NCBI GenBank assembly: GCA_020633555.1
Contig: JACKDL010000006.1
Location: 62,001 to 126,000 of the forward strand
Direction: 5' to 3'
From: Myxococcales bacterium
Lineage (GTDB): Bacteria > Myxococcota_A > Bradymonadia > UBA7976 > UBA1532
DNA: 64,000 nucleotides
Part shown: positions 54,598 through 63,186 of the stretch, one piece after another
Numbering within the stretch: position 1 is the first letter of the stretch
Layout: every line of letters starts with the position of its first letter
Position numbers and translations under genes: made by a program
The notes under the pieces: model-generated
The model's input: the letters and a program-made list of their open reading frames with translations, nothing else
Databases searched by the model: none
Told to the model about the DNA's origin: nothing

Positions 54598-54879
54598 TCA
54601 GGAGGGGAGGAAGAGCGACTTCTCGAGCACCAACTCCACCTCGACCGCCCGCAGCTCGACGGCCAGCGTGTCGTCGATGGTGTCGCCGGCGTTGAGCATG
54701 GCGGTGAACCGCTGGCCAAGCCCCATGTACTCATCGACCTTGGCGCGGAACTGCGGCGGATCGAAGCGGCGGACCAGCCGGCCGCGGTAGTGGCCGTACT
54801 GGCCGGCGCTCAGGTCGCCCACCAGCCGCTCGAAGCGCTCCACGTAGCGCCCGAACTCCTTGTCGTAGTCGGTCGGCAT
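54598..54879 (-). CDS. Conserved hypothetical small soluble protein
   Basis: 93 residues: MPTDYDKEFGRYVERFERLV, then HYRGRLVRRFDPPQFRAKVD and a C-terminal helical stretch (VELRAVEVELVLEKSLFLP). Mostly charged helices, no cysteine, no signal. A GGGGGG purine run precedes the ATG. I know of no function; it may be a small structural or regulatory protein. It is divergent to the tolC-like gene. Confidence 0.65.
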   Translation of the reverse strand: MPTDYDKEFGRYVERFERLVGDLSAGQYGHYRGRLVRRFDPPQFRAKVDEYMGLGQRFTAMLNAGDTIDDTLAVELRAVEVELVLEKSLFLPS

Positions 54880-54964
54880 CGTGCCCCCCGCGGTGCCTGC
54901 GCAGCCGGGGGATTCTGCATGCCCGGCGCCGACCCAGGCCAGGAAAAACAAAAGGCGGGCGTGC

Positions 54965-54992
54965 TTGACACCTGGGACGGCGCCTGCGTAAC
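54965..54992 (+). promoter_or_regulatory. Promoter directly abutting the TolC-family gene
   Basis: TTGACA (54965-54970) and CGTAAC (54987-54992) are 16 bp apart. Transcription would begin near 54999-55000, three bases before the ATG at 55003, with no Shine-Dalgarno, implying a leaderless message. Confidence 0.5.
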
Positions 54993-55002
54993 ACCGCACT
55001 CG

Positions 55003-56487
55003 ATGAAGCACTCGCGGGCCCACCAGATCCGTTGCGGGGTGGCGCTGGTGGCCTGGTGGGTGGCCCTGGCGGCGTCCGCTGCCCCACCGCCGGCGGGGCC
55101 GACGGTCGAACTCGACGACATGCTGCGGCGTGTGCGGCAGGGCAACCCGGCGGTGGACATCGCCCGGGCCAAGCTCGCCGACTACCAGGCCCAGTTCACC
55201 CGTGCCTACTACGCCTGGACCCCTCAGCTCCGGGTCGACAGCCTGCTGGCGCCGCTGCCGGAGCGCAGGCTGCTGCGCGAGTGTGTGGTGGGCACGTGGC
55301 CGGTGGCGGGGCAGGTGGATCCTGCGCTCATCGGGCCCTGCCCGGGGCAGAACATCGAAGACGATCAGCGGATCACGGCGGACACCGAGATCGGGATCCT
55401 CATCCGCACCACCGCGCGGGTCACGCTGCCCATCTACACCTTCGGCAAGGTCGAGGCCGGGGTGCAGGCTGCGCGCGCCGGCGTCGAGGCCGGTAAGGCG
55501 GGGGTCGAGGTCACCCAGGCCGAGCTCGAGGTGATGGTCAAGCAGGCCTACTACGGGGTGCAGCTCGCCCACACGGTGCTCGAGGTCCTGGAAGACGGTC
55601 GCAAGCGCATGGAGGCCGCCAAGGCGGACATCGACAAGGAGCTCGAGAAGGAGAGCGGCCGCTTCACGAGCAACGATCTGCGCAAGCTCATCGTGCAGCA
55701 GGCCGATCTGGAGGCGGGCTACCTGGAGACCGAGGCGCTGGCCGAGACGGCCCGCGAGGGGCTGCGAGTGGCCGCGGGGTTGCGGCCGGGGCAGGCGTTC
55801 CAGCTCGACCGCAAGGAGCTGCAGGCGGTCCCCATCGAGGACCGCCCGCCCGAGGCCTACCTGGAGCTGGCCTACGTGTCCCGGCCGGAGCTGCGCATGG
55901 CAGACGCCGGGCTGCGCGCCCAGGCCAGCCTGGTGGACCTGGAGGAGGCGAACTTCTGGCCCGACATCGCTCTGGTGGGGCAGTTCGGGTTCGCGCGGGG
56001 CACCAGCGCCGAGGACAGCCCCGATCCGTTCGCGAACGACCAGTTCAACTTCTTGAGCTGGGGGGTGGTCCTCGGGGCCGAGTGGCGCCTGGACTTCGCC
56101 AATCAGTTCTCGAAGCTGCACCGCGCGCAGGCCAGCCTGGCCAAGGCCCGTGCGCAGCGCGACGCCTTGCGCCAGCAGGTGCGCCTGGACCTCACCGAGA
56201 AGGTGGGCCAGATGACCCGCTACCGCCGCGAGGTGGCCGTGCGGGAGTCGGCGGTCAAGGCCAGCAAAGCCTGGCTGGTGTCGAGCACGCTGAACTTCGG
56301 GATGGGGCTCGCCAGCACCGACAACCTGATCAGCGCCTTGACCGCATACAGCAAGGCGCGGCTGAGCTACTATCGCGCGATCTACGAGTACAACCTGGCG
56401 GTGGCGCGCCTCTCGCGGGCGGTGGGAGCCGAGCTGGCCCTGCCCGCGGACCTGGAGGAGCCGGCGCCCCGCCCCGACGCTGAATAG
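55003..56487 (+). CDS. TolC family outer membrane efflux protein
   Basis: 494 residues with a signal peptide (CGVALVAWWVALAASA). Two tandem OEP halves: the first opens LDDMLRRVRQGNPAVDIARA and shows TARVTLPIYTFGKVEAGVQA; the second has AYVSRPELRMADAGLRAQAS, then AEWRLDFANQFSKLHRAQAS. The long helices form the trans-periplasmic barrel. It would act with an RND or ABC pump and an adaptor, neither of which is adjacent. It is followed by MlaC, so it might instead be part of a lipid-export system. An in-frame region upstream of the ATG lacks homology. Confidence 0.9.
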   Translation: MKHSRAHQIRCGVALVAWWVALAASAAPPPAGPTVELDDMLRRVRQGNPAVDIARAKLADYQAQFTRAYYAWTPQLRVDSLLAPLPERRLLRECVVGTWPVAGQVDPALIGPCPGQNIEDDQRITADTEIGILIRTTARVTLPIYTFGKVEAGVQAARAGVEAGKAGVEVTQAELEVMVKQAYYGVQLAHTVLEVLEDGRKRMEAAKADIDKELEKESGRFTSNDLRKLIVQQADLEAGYLETEALAETAREGLRVAAGLRPGQAFQLDRKELQAVPIEDRPPEAYLELAYVSRPELRMADAGLRAQASLVDLEEANFWPDIALVGQFGFARGTSAEDSPDPFANDQFNFLSWGVVLGAEWRLDFANQFSKLHRAQASLAKARAQRDALRQQVRLDLTEKVGQMTRYRREVAVRESAVKASKAWLVSSTLNFGMGLASTDNLISALTAYSKARLSYYRAIYEYNLAVARLSRAVGAELALPADLEEPAPRPDAE

Positions 56488-56563
56488 CCCCTGGGGGCTG
56501 CCGTCGGGGGGCCGTTCGCGGCCTCACCGGTCGCGCCCCGACTCTCAGATGAAGGACACTCCC

Positions 56564-57289
56564 ATGCCGCGCTTTCTCCTCGGCCTCAGCCTGCTCCTCG
56601 TCGCCACCGCCGCCCAGGCGGGGCCCCCGACCAAGTTCCTGCAGACCCAAGTGGACGAGGTCCGCGCCCTGCTGAAGCAGGACACCGGCGGCGACAAGGC
56701 CAAGGGCCAGGCGCTCGACGCCCAGCTCATGGGCCTTATCGATCCCGTCATGGAGTTCGAGCAGCTCTCCGAGCGCGCGCTCCAGAAGCACTGGCCCACC
56801 TTGAAGCCCGAGGAGCGCAGCGAGTTCACCACCCTTTTCCGCGAGCTTGTGTTCCGCAGCTACCTGAAGAAGGTCCGCTCGGCGAACGAGGACTACAGCC
56901 TGGTCTATGAGGACGAGGAGGCTCGGGGGCGCCGCGAGGCCGCCGTCACGGTGATCGCCAAGACCAAGAAGGCCGAGATCGAGCTGGTCTTCCACCTGCG
57001 GGCGGTGAAGGGCAAGCGCTTCGTGGCCGACGACGTGATCATCGACGAGGTGAGCCTGGTGGGGAACTACCGGGAGCAGTTCAACAAGATCATCGCCAAG
57101 GACGGCTTCGGGAAGCTCATCGAGAAGATGAAGAAGAAGCTGGCCGATCTGGGCGGTGATCCCTTGCCGCCGATGGCGCCGGCTGCGGCGCCCACGAACG
57201 GCGAGGCCGCCGCCCCGGCCAGCGCGCCCGCCAGCGCCGCCCCTGCCAGCGCAGCGCCCGCCAGCGCGGCCCCCGCCAGCCAGCCCTGA
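56564..57289 (+). CDS. MlaC/Ttg2D family phospholipid-binding periplasmic protein
   Basis: 241 residues with a signal peptide (MPRFLLGLSLLLVATAAQA). The MlaC core is seen in FEQLSERALQKHWPTLKPEE, FTTLFRELVFRSYLKKVRSA, VTVIAKTKKAEIELVFHLRA and VIIDEVSLVGNYREQFNKII. MlaC carries phospholipids between the inner and outer membrane. A low-complexity Ala/Pro/Ser tail ends the protein. AAGGA upstream favours the ATG at 56564 over one five codons earlier. No MlaA, MlaD, MlaE or MlaF gene is adjacent. Confidence 0.86.
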   Translation: MPRFLLGLSLLLVATAAQAGPPTKFLQTQVDEVRALLKQDTGGDKAKGQALDAQLMGLIDPVMEFEQLSERALQKHWPTLKPEERSEFTTLFRELVFRSYLKKVRSANEDYSLVYEDEEARGRREAAVTVIAKTKKAEIELVFHLRAVKGKRFVADDVIIDEVSLVGNYREQFNKIIAKDGFGKLIEKMKKKLADLGGDPLPPMAPAAAPTNGEAAAPASAPASAAPASAAPASAAPASQP

Positions 57290-57321
57290 TCGAGCCGTCC
57301 CCGCGGGGGCCGCCTCGAGGC

Positions 57322-58077
57322 TCAGCGCATCAACAGCAGGGTCAGCAGCACGCCGAGCACGGCGGCGCCCACCACCGCCAACGCGAACATCGTGTTCGGG
57401 GTCAGCCCCACCCGGCGGCGCCCCTTGCCTTGCGCGTCCACCAGCATGCACTCGACGTTGCCGAACTGCAGCCGCTGGCCATGCCAGACGCGCATGGACT
57501 GCTCGACGGTGCGGCCGCTGGCGTAGCTGCCGTTGCTCGAGTTCAGGTCGGTGAGCACGTACGAGCCGTCATCCTGTCGCTTCAGCCGGGCGTGGTGACG
57601 GCTCACCGACACGTCCGCCAGGCTGACGTCGTTCTCGTCGGTGCGCCCGATACAGGTGATGGGTTCGAACAGGAGATGCTCCCGCCCCGCCTGTGGACCC
57701 CCGATGATCACCAGCTTCCCGTGGGCGTGCTCGGGCAGGACGATGGCAGTGCCAATGCCGTCCTGGGCGGGCTTCAGTTTGCCAGTGGCGCGCTCCAGGT
57801 AGAGCCGGTATTCGCCGAGCCGGATGCTGTGGCTCTCGTCCACCGGGGTGGGGCCCCGGACCCGGTGGTCATTCACCAGCACGCCGTTGGCACTGGCCTC
57901 GTCGACGATGTAGGCGGTGAGGCCGTCCAGGAAGACCCGGGCGTGATCGCGGGAGACGGTGGTGCCGGGGAGGACGATGTCGTTGTCCGGCCCCCGCCCC
58001 AGGCGCAACTCGCCGTCGTATAGCGCGTGCTCGCTGATCAGCGCGCCGCGCTCATCCTCGACGACGACGATGTACAT
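57322..58077 (-). CDS. Two-FHA-domain protein with C-terminal membrane helix
   Basis: 251 residues. FHA1 (about 20-85) has LRLGRGPDNDIVLPG, VSRDHARVFLDG and ASANGVLVND. FHA2 (about 140-205) has CIGRTDENDVSLADVSVSRH, HARLKRQDDGSYVLTDLNS and NGSYASG. Both retain the phosphothreonine-binding Arg, Ser-Arg-x-His and Asn-Gly residues. The last 22 residues are a transmembrane helix (FALAVVGAAVLGVLLTLLL), so the FHAs face the cytoplasm. It lies 13 nt after the FHA/CpaF-like gene. It should read phosphothreonine marks made by a Hanks-type kinase. Confidence 0.88.
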   Translation of the reverse strand: MYIVVVEDERGALISEHALYDGELRLGRGPDNDIVLPGTTVSRDHARVFLDGLTAYIVDEASANGVLVNDHRVRGPTPVDESHSIRLGEYRLYLERATGKLKPAQDGIGTAIVLPEHAHGKLVIIGGPQAGREHLLFEPITCIGRTDENDVSLADVSVSRHHARLKRQDDGSYVLTDLNSSNGSYASGRTVEQSMRVWHGQRLQFGNVECMLVDAQGKGRRRVGLTPNTMFALAVVGAAVLGVLLTLLLMR

Positions 58078-58090
58078 GGCCCGTCAGGGC

Positions 58091-59719
58091 TCAGCTGAAG
58101 ACGCCCATGTCGACGTCGAAGCCCAGGCTCTGGGCGTTGGTGACCCAGCGGGGCACGTGGCCGGTGGCGCTGAAGCCGTTGAAGACCTCGGTGCGCTGGC
58201 CATCGATGTCGATCACCTGAGTCACCACCAGCTTGCCGTCGGCGTAGCGGAGGAGCTGCACCAGCACGTCGGCGGCCTCGTGCACCAGCCCACCGATCTG
58301 GTCGTCGCCCACGGACACGGCGGTGCCGGCCTGCCGCATGATGCGGATCATGGCGTCATCGGGGGACTCGGCCGTCACGCCCACCACGCCGCCCTCGACG
58401 GACCCCGCCAGCGCGGTGAGCGCCAGGAAGGTCTCGGGGCCGTGGCAGTCGCCCACGAACAGGCGGTCGGGCCGCATCTTCAGGGCCTGCCGAACCACTT
58501 CGGCAGCGTTGGCGCCGGCGCCGGCGGACAGGCTGACGTGGTGGTCGCCGAAGCGGCCGCCCCCGTCCACGGCGACGATGCGCTTGGTGGGCAGCGTGTC
58601 GGCCAGGGCCGCCATGAGCTCCAGGCGCCCGTCCACGTCGTTGCTGGCCACTACGATGGCCCGCCCAGCCTGCAGCGCGAGGCGCAGGAACCGGGCGATG
58701 CCGGCGCTCATGACCTGACCCTGGACCAGGGCGTCGAGGTCGCGGCGCCCGGCGGACGGCCGGTCGACGGTGAGGTACGGGCCGCCCACCGCGGGGCCCG
58801 CATAGTGGACCCGGGTGCCGTCGGCGAGCATGCCCTCGCTGAAGGGCTCCACCAACGCGACGCCGGCCTGGGCGAGCAGGGCGCGGGCGGCGCTGGTGAC
58901 CCCGGCGTCATCAGCGAAGGGCGTCCCCTCGCTGTGGCCATCGTCGGAAAGGATCCGCACCCGGTGCGGCCCGTTCACCAGGATCCGGCGGACGCTGTCG
59001 TCATCCAGCACGCCGGTCAGCGGGCCGAGATCGGCCGGACCCATCGGCGCCGGGGCCGGAGCGGCGATCGCCGCCGGGGCTGGCGCCGCCACCGGGGCGG
59101 GCGCCGGCGCCATGGGGGCCGGTGCGGCGCCGGCGGCGCGGGCAGCGGCGCCGGAATCGGCGCGGCAGGCGCCGCCATGGGCGCGGGGGCCGGGGCAGGC
59201 GCCGGCGGCGCGGGCCGGGGCGCGGGGGCCGGGCGAGGTGCCGGCGCCGGGCGCGGCGCGGGGGCCGGGCGCGGTGCGGGAGCCGGCGGGGCCAGGGGCC
59301 GGCGCGGGGGGCCGGCGCAGGCGGCGCGGGCCGGGGCGGCGGCGGGGCGCAGGGGCCGGCGGCGCGGGCGGGGCCGGCGCGGGCGCCGGGGGCGCAGCCT
59401 CGATGGGCTCCGGCGCCTCGGCGCTGGCCTCCTCACCCTCGACGGTGAGGATGAAGTCCCCGATGTAGATCTTGTCGGTCGACTTGATGACCATCGGCGA
59501 GGCGATCTTCCGCCCGTTCACGTAAGTGCCGTTGGTCGACTTCAGGTCGACGATGATGAACTTCCCGTCCTTGACCACGATGCGGCTGTGCCGCTTGGAG
59601 ACGTTCTGCTTCGGCAGGATGATGTCGTTGCCCTGCACCCGGCCGATGGTCACCTCGGTCTTGGCGAACTCTTGACGGCGGGGCTGGCCACCCTTCTCGT
59701 GGATGATGACCGCGAACAT
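58091..59719 (-). CDS. FHA domain fused to a degenerate CpaF/TadA-like ATPase
   Basis: 542 residues. An FHA domain (about 1-95: VTIGRVQGNDIILPKQNVSK, RHSRIVV, LKSTNGTYVNG) precedes a Pro/Ala/Arg/Gly linker (about 105-205) and a secretion-ATPase domain (about 215-542). That domain keeps the CpaF layout: DDDSVRRILVNGPHRVRI, LTVDRPSAGRRDL, LKMRPDRLFVGDCHG. However, where CpaF has Walker A GGTGSGKTT this protein reads VVASNDVDGRLEL, and the acidic box is VAVDGGG. ATP hydrolysis is therefore unlikely. GAGGAG precedes the ATG. The linker is open in two frames. Confidence 0.82.
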   Translation of the reverse strand: MFAVIIHEKGGQPRRQEFAKTEVTIGRVQGNDIILPKQNVSKRHSRIVVKDGKFIIVDLKSTNGTYVNGRKIASPMVIKSTDKIYIGDFILTVEGEEASAEAPEPIEAAPPAPAPAPPAPPAPAPRRRPGPRRLRRPPAPAPGPAGSRTAPGPRAAPGAGTSPGPRAPARAAGACPGPRAHGGACRADSGAAARAAGAAPAPMAPAPAPVAAPAPAAIAAPAPAPMGPADLGPLTGVLDDDSVRRILVNGPHRVRILSDDGHSEGTPFADDAGVTSAARALLAQAGVALVEPFSEGMLADGTRVHYAGPAVGGPYLTVDRPSAGRRDLDALVQGQVMSAGIARFLRLALQAGRAIVVASNDVDGRLELMAALADTLPTKRIVAVDGGGRFGDHHVSLSAGAGANAAEVVRQALKMRPDRLFVGDCHGPETFLALTALAGSVEGGVVGVTAESPDDAMIRIMRQAGTAVSVGDDQIGGLVHEAADVLVQLLRYADGKLVVTQVIDIDGQRTEVFNGFSATGHVPRWVTNAQSLGFDVDMGVFS

Positions 59720-59756
59720 GCTGTCTCCTCGGGGCGCGGGCCGGATTGGATGGGTT

Positions 59757-59786
59757 GTTGTAGGCCCGTCCAATCGCGGGTGTCAA
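59757..59786 (-). promoter_or_regulatory. Promoter of the FHA operon
   Basis: On the minus strand TTGACA (59781-59786) and TACAAC (59757-59762) are 18 bp apart, with a leader of about 30 nt ending in GAGGAG. Confidence 0.6.
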
Positions 59787-59817
59787 GAACGCCGACCCCC
59801 GCCATCCGCCCGACAAA

Positions 59818-61008
59818 TCAGGGGTTGGCGCCCTCCGGGCGGGGGGCCTGGGCGGGCACCGCGCGGTGCTCCAGGAGGACCCAGGCGACCAGCCCGAGGA
59901 CGGCCATCACTGCGGCCGTGGCGAACATGGTGGCGTCGTCGTGTCGGTCGGCCCACAGCCCGAACAGGGGCGGCAGCGCGAGGGCCGTGACCTCCCACAG
60001 CGCTGTGAACCCGGCCATGGCGGCGCCTCGTCGGTTGGCGGGGGCGCGGGTGATCACCTGCGCTGTCAGCACCGGGAAACAGTAGCCATGCCCCACACCA
60101 GCGAGCACTCCAGCCAGGAGCAGGGGCCCGGGTCCGTCCACCTGCGCGATGAGCAGGGCCGCCGCGACGTAGGCGGCCAGGGCCGGCGTCACCATGTTGA
60201 CGGGCCCCACCCGATCCGGCAGGCCCGCGCCTACCAGCCGCACCGCCACCGCGGCCCCCGCGTACCCGTACCAGAGGCGCGCGGCGTCCGGGACACCGCG
60301 ATCCGCCGCGGCCACGGTCGCGAAAGCCATGAAGAGGGCGACCATGCCCGAGAAGGTGGTGGTGGCCGCCCAGACCGACCAGAGAGGTCGCGCTCCCAGG
60401 GTGGCCAGCACGGACGCGGGGGGTGGGCCGGCGCCGTCGGTGGGCCGGTCTGGCTCGGGCACTCGCAGGGCTGGCCACATGGACAGCAGCACGAGCCCGG
60501 CGATGACCGGGTAGATCCAGCGGATCTCCAGCGGCGCGATGTTCAGGTCGCCCACAAGGGGGTTCACGGCCAGGGGCGCCAGGCCCGAGACGCCGAACAG
60601 CGCGATGCCCTCGGTGCGGCGGCTGGCCGGGATCACGTCGGCGGCAAAGGCGAAGTAGACGGTGAACAGGGTGCCGGCTCCGACGCCGACCAGTAGCCGT
60701 GAGGCCCACAGCAGCGGGCCAATGCTGGTCACGCCGACCAGCAAGGCCGAGCCCACGGCGAGGGACAGCGTGCCCGCGACCACGGTGGGGCGGCGCCCCA
60801 CCGCGTCGATGGCCCACCCCGCGGGGGGTCGCAGCACCAGCCCGCCGATGCTGGCCACGGCCATGGCCCCACCCACCTGCGCCCGCGTGGCGCCGAGCGC
60901 AGCGAGATAGAGGGGCAGCAGGAGCATGGACGAGTAGCCCACGGCCTGCAGGAAGTGGCCGGCGACGAGCAAGCCGAAGGCGCGGGTGACCAGGGGCGGC
61001 CGGCTCAC
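59818..61008 (-). CDS. Major facilitator superfamily transporter
   Basis: 396 residues with about 12 helices. Family marks: the loop-2/3 motif GWAIDAVGRRPTVVAG, GVGAGTLFTVYFAFAADVIP with SRRTEGIALFG, and the second-half repeat ANRRGAAMAGFTALW. Resembles drug/proton or sugar MFS members; the substrate is not readable. The GTG start (61008) overlaps the upstream membrane-protein stop by 4 nt (GTGA), so the two are co-translated. Confidence 0.85.
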   Translation of the reverse strand: MSRPPLVTRAFGLLVAGHFLQAVGYSSMLLLPLYLAALGATRAQVGGAMAVASIGGLVLRPPAGWAIDAVGRRPTVVAGTLSLAVGSALLVGVTSIGPLLWASRLLVGVGAGTLFTVYFAFAADVIPASRRTEGIALFGVSGLAPLAVNPLVGDLNIAPLEIRWIYPVIAGLVLLSMWPALRVPEPDRPTDGAGPPPASVLATLGARPLWSVWAATTTFSGMVALFMAFATVAAADRGVPDAARLWYGYAGAAVAVRLVGAGLPDRVGPVNMVTPALAAYVAAALLIAQVDGPGPLLLAGVLAGVGHGYCFPVLTAQVITRAPANRRGAAMAGFTALWEVTALALPPLFGLWADRHDDATMFATAAVMAVLGLVAWVLLEHRAVPAQAPRPEGANP

Positions 61009-61628
61009 GTCCACCCCATCGCCTGCAGGGCCGCCCCTGCGCTCCAGAGGACCGCGGCGCTCCCGGTCGCGCCGAAGGGGCCGAGCCGCGGGCCGAGGCC
61101 GACCCACAAGGCCCCCAGCGCCACCGCGGCGGGGGTGGGATCCCAGCCTGCAGGGCGGCCCGGGGCGTGGCCCGGGGCGGGCGCGGGGAGCGCCGTCCAG
61201 GCCGTGCCATCGGGCCGCCGGGCGCCGCCCCCGATCCACTGCAGGCTCGCCTCGCCGGCCGCCGTCTGGAAGCGGGCCGCCGTGGCGGTCAGGGCGGCGA
61301 GCGCTGGCGCGGAGTGCGCGGGCGTGCTGGCCAACTGCGCAGCCGCGCCCGCCAGGCCCGCCACCGTGACCACGGCCACCAGCGGCGCGTGACCCAGGGA
61401 AGCGAGCGCCACGTCTTCGTGACTCGACCGCCAGGCTTGCAAGCCCCAGGCGGCCGCGACGGCCAAGGCCGGTCCGGTGGCGAGCGCCCACATCTGGGCC
61501 AGGACCGGCGGCCGATCCTCGACGGCGCCTGCGATCACGCTGAGTGTGGCGCCGGCCGCCGACAGCGCCAGCCAGCGGACGATGCACTGGGCCAAGAGGG
61601 CCCGAAGGGGGGCACGCATGCGCGGCAT
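61005..61628 (-). CDS. Hypothetical membrane protein
   Basis: About 207 residues with four or five hydrophobic segments (WLALSAAGATLSVIAG, ATGPALAVAAAWGLQAW, HAPLVAVVTVAGLAGAAAQL, AAVLWSAGAALQAMGW). SSHEDVALASLGHAPLVA has a faint resemblance to the coupling loop of LptF/LptG permeases, but the jellyroll is absent, so this is weak. A second ATG lies three codons in. It is divergent from pyk and leads into the MFS gene. Function unknown. Confidence 0.6.
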   Translation of the reverse strand: MPRMRAPLRALLAQCIVRWLALSAAGATLSVIAGAVEDRPPVLAQMWALATGPALAVAAAWGLQAWRSSHEDVALASLGHAPLVAVVTVAGLAGAAAQLASTPAHSAPALAALTATAARFQTAAGEASLQWIGGGARRPDGTAWTALPAPAPGHAPGRPAGWDPTPAAVALGALWVGLGPRLGPFGATGSAAVLWSAGAALQAMGWT

Positions 61629-61650
61629 GGTGCCAGGGCGCTCGGGGGTC

Positions 61651-61656
61651 TACAAT
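61651..61656 (+). promoter_or_regulatory. Likely -10 box (TACAAT) of pyk
   Basis: TACAAT matches consensus at five of six positions and lies 40 nt before the pyk GTG. The best upstream hexamer (TGGTGC) is a poor -35. Confidence 0.4.
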
Positions 61657-61695
61657 CGCCCGCCTTCACCCCTGAACCGCGTCGGGAGCGTCCGC

Positions 61696-63126
61696 GTGCG
61701 CAAGACGAAGATCATCGCCACCATCGGCCCGTCCACCCGGTCCCGCGAGGACCTCAAGCGGCTCTTCGAGGCCGGCTGCAATGTGGTGCGTGTCAACATG
61801 AGCCACAGCTCGCAGGACGAGGCCGCCGCCGTCATTGCCGACGTGCGCACCCTGTCGGACTCCGTGGGCGTGCTGCTCGACACGCGGGGACCCGAGGTGC
61901 GGACCACCGTGGTGGAGGCCCCCGTTCGCCTGGAGGCCGGCGCCCAGGTGGCGCTCCGTGGCGAGGACGGCACGACCACCGCAGAGTGCGTGCGGGTGAG
62001 CTACCGGGGGCTGCCCCGCGTCCTGGACGAGGGGACGACCATCTTGCTCGCGGACGGGCAGATCGAGCTCGAGGTGGAGCTGATCGAGCCCGACCAGCTC
62101 CGCTGCCGGGTGGTGCGGGGAGGGACGCTGGGCTCGAAGAAGGGCGTGAACATCCCCGGGGTCAAGCTGCCCATGCCGTTCCTGTCCGAGCAGGACATGA
62201 GCGACATCGCCTTCGCCTGTCGCCAGGGGGTGGACTTCATCGCCGCGTCCTTCGTGGGTGACGCCGAGGACGTGATGAAGATCCGCCGGCTCATCCAGCG
62301 GGAGGGGGGCACGCCCCAGATCATCTCGAAGGTCGAGAGCCGCTATGCGGTGAAGAACCTGAGCGAGATCGTGCAGGTGTCCGACGGCGTGATGGTGGCC
62401 CGCGGCGACCTGGGGGTGGAGATCCCGGCCGAAGAGGTGCCGGTGGTGCAGAAGCAGATCATCGAGACCTGTCGATCCTCGGGGCGGACGGTGATCGTCG
62501 CCACCGAGATGCTGGAGTCGATGATCACCAACCCGCGTCCCACCCGTGCCGAGACGAGCGACGTGGCCAACGCGATCTTCGAGGGTACCGACGCGGTGAT
62601 GCTGTCGGGCGAGACCAGCGTAGGGAAGTTCCCCTTCGACGCGGTGTCCACCATGGGCCGCATCGCCCGGATCGCCGAGAGTGAGGTGGCGCGTCGGGCC
62701 GGGCGGCTGCCGGGCGGCGCCCGGGCCAACGAGGCCAGCGAGCTCATCTGCAAGGGCGCCTGGCTGGCGGCCCGCGAGCTGAACATCCGGGCCATCCTGG
62801 TCCCCACGAGCTCCGGGCGCACCGCGCGCCGCATGAGCCGCTACCGGCCGCGGGTGCCCATCCTGGCCACCACGCCCGATCAGGCCGTGGCCCGGCAGCT
62901 TTCGCTCAGCTACGGCGTCTTCGCCCTGCCCACCCGGCACTACGGACGGGTCGAGAACATGATCCGGCGCTCATGCCAGCAGATGGTCGAGGCCGGCCTG
63001 CTGGAGCGGGACGACATGGTGGCTGTGGTGGCGGGCGTGCCCGTGGGGCGCACCGGAAGCACCAACCTGCTGACGCTGCAGCAGGTGGCCGCCATCCTCG
63101 GCGACCGAGAGAGCCGAGAGGCTTGA
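61696..63126 (+). CDS. pyk: Pyruvate kinase
   Basis: 476 residues, phosphoenolpyruvate plus ADP to pyruvate and ATP, the last step of glycolysis in the cytosol. It opens RKTKIIATIGPSTRSREDLK, VVRVNMSHS holds the conserved Arg-x-Asn, DTRGPEVRT replaces the usual DTKGPEIRT, ISKVESR and VMVARGDLGVE are the catalytic metal and Lys sites, and TEMLESMI is conserved. The C-terminal allosteric domain is present. GGGAG lies 7 nt before the GTG, which decides the start against an upstream open frame. Confidence 0.96.
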   Translation: MRKTKIIATIGPSTRSREDLKRLFEAGCNVVRVNMSHSSQDEAAAVIADVRTLSDSVGVLLDTRGPEVRTTVVEAPVRLEAGAQVALRGEDGTTTAECVRVSYRGLPRVLDEGTTILLADGQIELEVELIEPDQLRCRVVRGGTLGSKKGVNIPGVKLPMPFLSEQDMSDIAFACRQGVDFIAASFVGDAEDVMKIRRLIQREGGTPQIISKVESRYAVKNLSEIVQVSDGVMVARGDLGVEIPAEEVPVVQKQIIETCRSSGRTVIVATEMLESMITNPRPTRAETSDVANAIFEGTDAVMLSGETSVGKFPFDAVSTMGRIARIAESEVARRAGRLPGGARANEASELICKGAWLAARELNIRAILVPTSSGRTARRMSRYRPRVPILATTPDQAVARQLSLSYGVFALPTRHYGRVENMIRRSCQQMVEAGLLERDDMVAVVAGVPVGRTGSTNLLTLQQVAAILGDRESREA

Positions 63127-63150
63127 CACGGCAGCGGGGTGGGATACCTT
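63123..63150 (+). promoter_or_regulatory. Promoter of the PilZ gene, overlapping the pyk stop
   Basis: TTGACA (63123-63128) includes the pyk TGA; TACCTT (63145-63150) lies 16 bp downstream. Predicted leader about 30 nt with AAGGGGGA before the ATG. Confidence 0.5.
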
Positions 63151-63186
63151 TGCCTACATGTCGCTATCTGTGTGAAGGGGGACGAC

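Noticed and set aside
55003..57289. A complete Mla or RND efflux operon
   Set aside because: Only a TolC-family protein and MlaC are present; no permease, ATPase, MCE protein or adaptor adjoins them.
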